From contig JAUIRK010000123.1 in NCBI GenBank assembly GCA_030549495.1, positions 1-64,000 on the forward strand: DNA of 64,000 bases, written 5' to 3'. Every line of letters begins with the position of its first letter. Position 1 is the first letter of the stretch. Below are positions 58,991-64,000 of this stretch, in pieces. Origin of the DNA: Nectonema munidae (lineage: Eukaryota > Nematomorpha > Nectonematoida > Nectonematidae). The position numbers and the translations under genes are program-made. Under the pieces are notes generated by a model that was given only the letters and a program-made list of their open reading frames with translations, was not told the DNA's origin and did no database searches.

Positions 58991-60165
58991 GAAAGCTTTT
59001 AAAATATTTATTACTAATGCGTATTTTATAATATATAAAATGTTTATTTTATAATAATTAGAAATCATCATATAAATCCGTTTATTTTTTTTACTTATGT
59101 AACAATAAAATACATGAATTACAAAAATGGTTGGTTATAGCGAAAAATGTATTTCATATCTTGAATCAGCAGCGTATTAAAATATAAAAAGCTACATAAC
59201 ATTACATCATACTAAATTATGCAAAACACACATTTATCTTACCTGAATACTAGATAAAACATTTTAATAAATGTGTTTAAATTAAAGCTTTAATTCTAGT
59301 AATGTATTATAAACTACATAGACTTTGTTTTAGCTTTAATTTAATTTCAGATAAAGTAGGCAAATTCATCTAAAAAATTGTCAGTCATTTAGCAAATCTC
59401 TTGAATATGGGTATCCCCATAAAATAATCACATGCGGGTGTGTTTGCTGGAAGATAAGAAATCCTTATCAAATGAAAGGATGCGTCCTTGCCAAATAATT
59501 AACATCTGGAGACTACACATAAAGACAATCATCTAGAACCAATATATATATTTTCATTGCCTCTCTTGGAATAAATTATAGACGCTTTTATTAGAGATTA
59601 TTAAAATTTATTATTAAAATTAGATTAGATTTCTAAAACACAACAAGACTCTAAATTGACTTGACGTAGAAAGAAGGGAATATTTACACTTCTCACGGAC
59701 TCTGAAGTAGTCAAAAATCAAATAAATTGATAGATTTATCACAATTGAAGATCAGTCACAACGATCCAATTAAAAACCCACAATATAAAACCGATTGTTT
59801 CTAACTGTATTGATTTAAATGAAACACTTTTTTAAGTATTGTTTATTTATAAGTGCGGTGGGGGGTTTTGATGCAAAGCTACCTTTTATATTTCTTTATA
59901 CTTTCCTTGGTGTGTCAAGTTAAGGGGTAGAGTGAGAGGGAAGATGAAAAGTTTAATTAGCATGGGGCCAATATAAAGCCGCCACGGCCAAAATGATTTG
60001 AAGAACTGTTTTAGATCATCTTCTTATCAGTTTATACATTCCCATACTTAGAGGTTTTAGAAACAGCGTCAAACAAATTGAGCGTGGTCTATGGAACAGT
60101 GAAAATTCAGTAAAATGTATTTGTAGCGAGAGAAGAAAGCGAGTGAGTATGAGACAATGGAATAG
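58991..60165. other. intergenic between fossil and armadillo 3' end
   Basis: AT-rich. The only feature seen is the reverse copy of dispersed repeat B (about 59532-59600). Confidence 0.45.
59532..59600 (-). repeat. dispersed repeat B, copy 2
   Basis: Reverse complement of the sequence at 53820-53885, including CCAAGAGAGGCAATGAAAAT and ATTGGTTCTAGATGA. The two copies form an inverted pair 5.7 kb apart. Confidence 0.65.
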
Positions 60166-60171
60166 TTTATT
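60166..60171 (-). terminator. possible polyadenylation signal of armadillo
   Basis: AATAAA on the minus strand, about 300 nt downstream of the TGA at 60471-60473. In AT-rich DNA such hexamers occur by chance, so this is tentative. Confidence 0.3.
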
Positions 60172-60470
60172 TATTAAAAATAGTAAAAAAGACAAGACAA
60201 AATGATAGGGAGAAGAAAGATTAGAGAAAGACATGAGAACTACCTTGGTATGATGATGGTGCATCAGCAAACATCACACACTACTCTACTTGGAAAAGTG
60301 ATTTTGGATAAAATAAAGAATGTGCTGGTGATGGAAAAAGGTTTTTGGAATCTACATAAAATATCTAAACTATAATTCAGTGATGATGGTATAATAAATA
60401 AATTATCGCAAGTTGATTCCCACAAGTCATAGGTTGGGCAAATCGGCTATCACTTCTGGTGCGCAGGACA

Positions 60471-60670
60471 TCAATCGAACCAAGAAGAGGGAGGCGGGGG
60501 GATGGATGTAGCATCAACAGCGGCAGCACTTGGGGAAACGGTTGTTGTGTGGCAGTGTGGAATAGCAGAGGCGTCGCCCGCATTCTTCGGCACAGGATGG
60601 TAATCAACGATTCTCGTCATATTCGAAGAATAAATGGAATGCTCCTGATTCATCTCACTTTGATCAAAAT
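60471..60670 (-). CDS. arm: arm last exon and stop
   Basis: Acceptor ATTTTGTAG. Codes for [17 protein letters not shown], then an Ala/Pro/Ser stretch and PPPPSSWFD, with TGA at 60471-60473. The Trp-Phe-Asp is the conserved end of beta-catenin minus its last three residues. Confidence 0.9.
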
Positions 60671-63600
60671 CTACAAAATATTTTTAAAAACATCATTTTG
60701 AACAAAAAAGAAAGGCAATTGTTTACCACTTGCGTTATATAAATATATTTGGATAGAAAGGAAAGACTGACATGTTTATTTCTCTACCCCGCCTATCTCA
60801 TTGTATTTTGAAGGTTTTTTATTCTCAGTTTATGCTTGGTATTTTATAATATTTTACTTTTTGCAAAATTACTTTGGGTGAAAATGAATTTACATTTAAT
60901 TAGCTTTTTAATAAATATAAATTAATTAAACTTATTGACATTGAGGCTCATTTTTAGTGAAAAATAATCAATTTTGTTCAAAATTTGATACAAAAATGCG
61001 CGAAAACTAATCCATACGTTTTACACATAATGAAAAAATGCTTAGAATGATTAATTTTAGTGTAACATGTGCATACACTGTTTTGCAACTATAAAAGAAT
61101 GAGGCAGCCAGACAGGAAAGATAAAGACTTACTGTTGTACTGCATAAACATGGGAGAGGAGGGAGTGGACGTGTTGTGCGGTGGAGGGTGGTGTTGGTGA
61201 GGAGGGTTGGGGGGTCCGTGATTGAAGTAGTTCATGGAATCGTAGGAGTTGGCAGAGTTGAAGAAGGCTTGATTGGCATGCCCCTCTTGTCCTACACACA
61301 CGCCCATCGCCTGCGGCTCCACTCCACCACTCAAACTCTCTTGCATGAAATAGGATCTTGGCTGTCCCTCTTCAAACTCAGCGACGCCATTGCGAAGCTA
61401 AACAGGAATGCAATGGCACCGTTGATGTCATACAAAGAAGTTAGTTTTGCAGAAATGAAGCTTGTAAAACAACCTAGATCGCTGTTTTCTAATTGCTCTT
61501 GAATATGTCCACATTGATTTTTGGCCCCGATGCACCAGTATCGAATTTTGACAAATAGTAAAATGTATTGTAATTAACCATTTTCCTTAAAAAATGCTTG
61601 CACAAATTGAAAAAAATATCACTTAAGTCCGGTTAAATTACACAAAGGTATGAAATGCAGATAAGATGGCAACTGGACCAGTCAAAGATCTAGCCACAAC
61701 GCTTCAAAAGATACATTCACTCATGTTTCATTATAACAAAATTCTTGTCTTTTTTGAATGTCAGAGTTCAACAAAATTGAGGTTTGAAAATATTGACTTC
61801 TTTTATACCATGAATTTTAGTTTAGGAAAAGTAGTTTGGAGTACAGATAGCATTCTGAATGAAACACTCACTCGTGCACTCTTATTCCGCACATCGTAAA
61901 TATCCGAATGCTTTACATATTCTAAGGTGACAATTCGTGATATGTGGAGAGCGGATAAAGCGACAAACAGGATATTCAAAAGAAAGAACGAAATTTATAT
62001 TGGAAGATAAAATAAGTGATAGAAAGTTATTGATACTGCATACCAAACAATGCTATGTGATCATCACATAGTCAATATACGATGTAACTACTGCGCTTTA
62101 CAAGCATTTCTATCTCAAACTTGCTCGCCGAACAATGGAAGTAATTTTCATACTATATAACTCATATGCATTTATAGTTTCAATTGCTAAACTCTCTTTT
62201 ACTTAAGATTTAGAAAAATAATTTATATATTTTCTATGCAGGTTAATATTGCCATATAACGAATAATTGAGTGAAAAATGGCATTTTGAATACAGATGTC
62301 AAACATCCATATATCCCCGTCAAAGGAAAGGAAGAGAACTGTAGTAGTCGTATCATTCTACCTACATTTATACTTTGTTCCGCTACGCCTTTCCCAAAAT
62401 TGAATAAGACAACTGAAAAAGTGAAAGTACTTCATTCCAGGGAGACATGTTGGTGTAGGAGGGTGGAGAAATGATGGAGGCATCGTGTGAAGCAGGAATC
62501 TCGTTGGACGCGTTGAAGAGGGACGTGGTTAATTCGTGACTCAACCTCTTTTTGTAATCTTGAGATTTGTCCTCCGATATTCGGAAGAGGACAGCAGCTG
62601 CATACGTAGCTAAATGTAAAAATAGATGCGTGATTCTTACAGTAATCCTTCATGCCCAGTTTTGAAAACCGTAGCGCGTAGAGATTTCAAAGATTAAAAA
62701 GGATTTTAAATCCGAAACAAAAATTTTAGAGATACCAACTAAGGCCCCGTATCACTAAAATGTATGCCTCCCACGACCGACTTCACAATTCTCCTTCAAT
62801 TAGAATCATTATTTAATATAATATACGCTGCACAAAGCCTTTTCCACAGTACTTAGCTCAAGTATGTATTTCAATGAACAATATTATAATAAAGTAAAAT
62901 TTATGGAAAATAACTCTATACCCAACTCACAACTTTTTAATGTGCTGCTCAGAAGTATACTACTTATTTCAGTAATAACATCACTGAAGAATACATTAAT
63001 TATTCTCTTCAAAATGTTATGATCTGATTCATAAGGGTGATAAAAGTGTGTCTAACGCATGGGTGGAATGGCAAAGCTATGGCGCAATGCATAATCTGAA
63101 ATCGCGCATTGGTGGTGACTTTGTGTGTTCAAAAGTACTCAATTCTATTTTGAGATCTTTGATACCGAAAAACGTTAAAGAAGTTTTGCGGCACTTTTTA
63201 TATAAATAATGAAAAAAGAAGTAATTTTTTGGAAATTTTTCGGATTCATTTTGTGTATGAACTTTACATGATAAATTTCCATCGCTAATATAAAAGATAC
63301 GACTCGGTATCACATTTTTTTGAAAGTGGATGATCTGTTGAAGACCATGTCGTTGCAAATTCTCATTCCTTTATTTTTCTTTACAAGATCTATGATAATG
63401 TTAATATTTAAAAAAAGAATTCTCTTGGCGTATGATAATAATCATCATCATCAGAAAAGACTATATTTTGCACGTAGCATATAAAAGGTATCCGTGTCCT
63501 TATTAAAAGTAGTGTTTCAACAATTCACAATGTATTCCAATACACAACACAAGTTTTAAATCAAAGGCAGCTGGAGCTTTTATCAGTAGTGTCAAATGTG

Positions 63601-63995
63601 TTCATCGCCTCCCACGTTGTGAAAGTCATATTTTGTCAAGCCATTGGTAGAAATAAAGATGCACTTCCCATGCTGTGCTTGGTTCAAGTAAAAGAGGAGA
63701 TGCGCTTACCAACTCCTTCATTGGAGCTGTGCAGGAGTTGAGTGAGGGCGGAAGTGGCGCCCTCTTGCTCAATCATTTCCGCTCCCACCTTGTCAATGGC
63801 AATTTCGCAGAGAACTCCCGCGGATACGCGCTGAATCGAGGAAATGCCGGAGTAGAGGAAGTTGACGAACGCAGGCACCATGTTGAGGTCTCGGATCAGG
63901 AGACGATTTTCAGGCGCTCTCGCCAGCACTTGGAGAGCAGCCACGCAGCACTCAATTATCATGACATCGTTGTCGTTGCTCGAAGTAAAGTTTTT
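60471..63995 (-). CDS. arm: armadillo/beta-catenin, 3' part (four exons, gene continues past the window)
   Basis: Exons on the minus strand: 63995-63710, 62609-62431, 61397-61133, 60670-60471; phases agree. The protein links cadherin to alpha-catenin at junctions and is the Wnt co-activator with TCF in the nucleus. Visible parts: the last armadillo repeat ([54 protein letters not shown], then [20 protein letters not shown]) and an acidic, His/Pro-rich transactivation tail ([19 protein letters not shown]). It ends SSWFD and a stop. Known beta-catenins and fly Armadillo end in W[FY]DTD[LC], so the PDZ-binding last residues are missing here. The N-terminus and most repeats lie beyond 64000. An arm gene rather than plakoglobin is inferred because arthropods have one. 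Confidence 0.93.
61133..61397 (-). CDS. arm: arm exon: C-terminal tail
   Basis: Acceptor CTGTTTAG. Codes for [20 protein letters not shown] and a His/Pro/Asn-rich low-complexity stretch ending MFMQYN. Strong donor GTAAGT, phase 1. Higher GC than its surroundings. Confidence 0.88.
62431..62609 (-). CDS. arm: arm exon: end of repeat domain
   Basis: Acceptor TACATTTAG. Codes for [32 protein letters not shown] and a Ser-rich tail ([15 protein letters not shown]). Donor GTACTT, phase 0. Confidence 0.93.
62610..63709 (-). other. arm: arm intron
   Basis: 1.1-kb AT-rich intron between the two armadillo-repeat exons. The open frame at 63077-63358 has no recognised domain. The following introns (61398-62430 and 60671-61132) likewise show nothing. 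Confidence 0.75.
63710..63995 (-). CDS. arm: arm exon: last armadillo repeats
   Basis: An AG acceptor (read from 63997-63996) precedes AAAAAC; without splicing the frame would meet TAG, so the splice site is required. Codes for [20 protein letters not shown] through LLHSSNEGV. Donor GTAAGC, phase 1. Confidence 0.93.
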
Positions 63996-64000
63996 CTACG

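Noticed and set aside
61176-61502. 108-codon plus-strand frame
   Set aside because: Antisense shadow of an armadillo exon.

Overview
This is a eukaryotic, AT-rich, intron-bearing and heavily transposon-laden window. The two host genes that can be read have arthropod-type features. The base composition, TTAA-flanked and hAT/pogo elements, tRNA-derived SINEs and long CA microsatellite would fit a crustacean such as a parasitic copepod, but the species is inference only.

Layout. 1-2438 is an end-to-end piggyBac-like element with a broken transposase. 2443-7318 is non-coding and dominated by a diverged family of ~146-bp tandem units, with a tRNA-derived SINE inside one array. 7321-9788 is a pogo/Tigger-like element that has taken two hAT-type MITEs. 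About 10330-12790 (minus) is a fossil transposase with an OTU-like domain ahead of a MULE-like domain. 13300-15176 holds a second pogo-like fragment split by a 473-bp MITE, followed by a small TA-flanked Tigger-like element. 15179-28190 has no recognisable host gene but holds a TTAA-flanked element carrying the 146-bp unit, two SINE families, a hairpin, a 130-bp piggyBac MITE, a ~500-bp pure CA array, a foldback MITE and a hAT transposase fossil.

Host gene 1 (28191-41860, plus) is a ten-exon SLC6 sodium-dependent transporter whose phases close to a 658-residue protein. Its introns carry transposon debris, including a piggyBac fossil in intron 8 and a hAT-like end directly at one splice donor.

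41861-60165 is again accessory: hAT/ZBED-type fossils, two more piggyBac fossils, a fossil of an unclassified repetitive arthropod protein family and long AT-rich stretches with nothing recognisable.

Host gene 2 (60471 to beyond 63995, minus) is the 3' part of armadillo/beta-catenin: the last armadillo repeat and the C-terminal transactivation tail in four exons. It ends in Trp-Phe-Asp, without the usual Thr-Asp-Leu/Cys terminus. The two host genes are not obviously linked in function; everything else is mobile DNA in various stages of decay.
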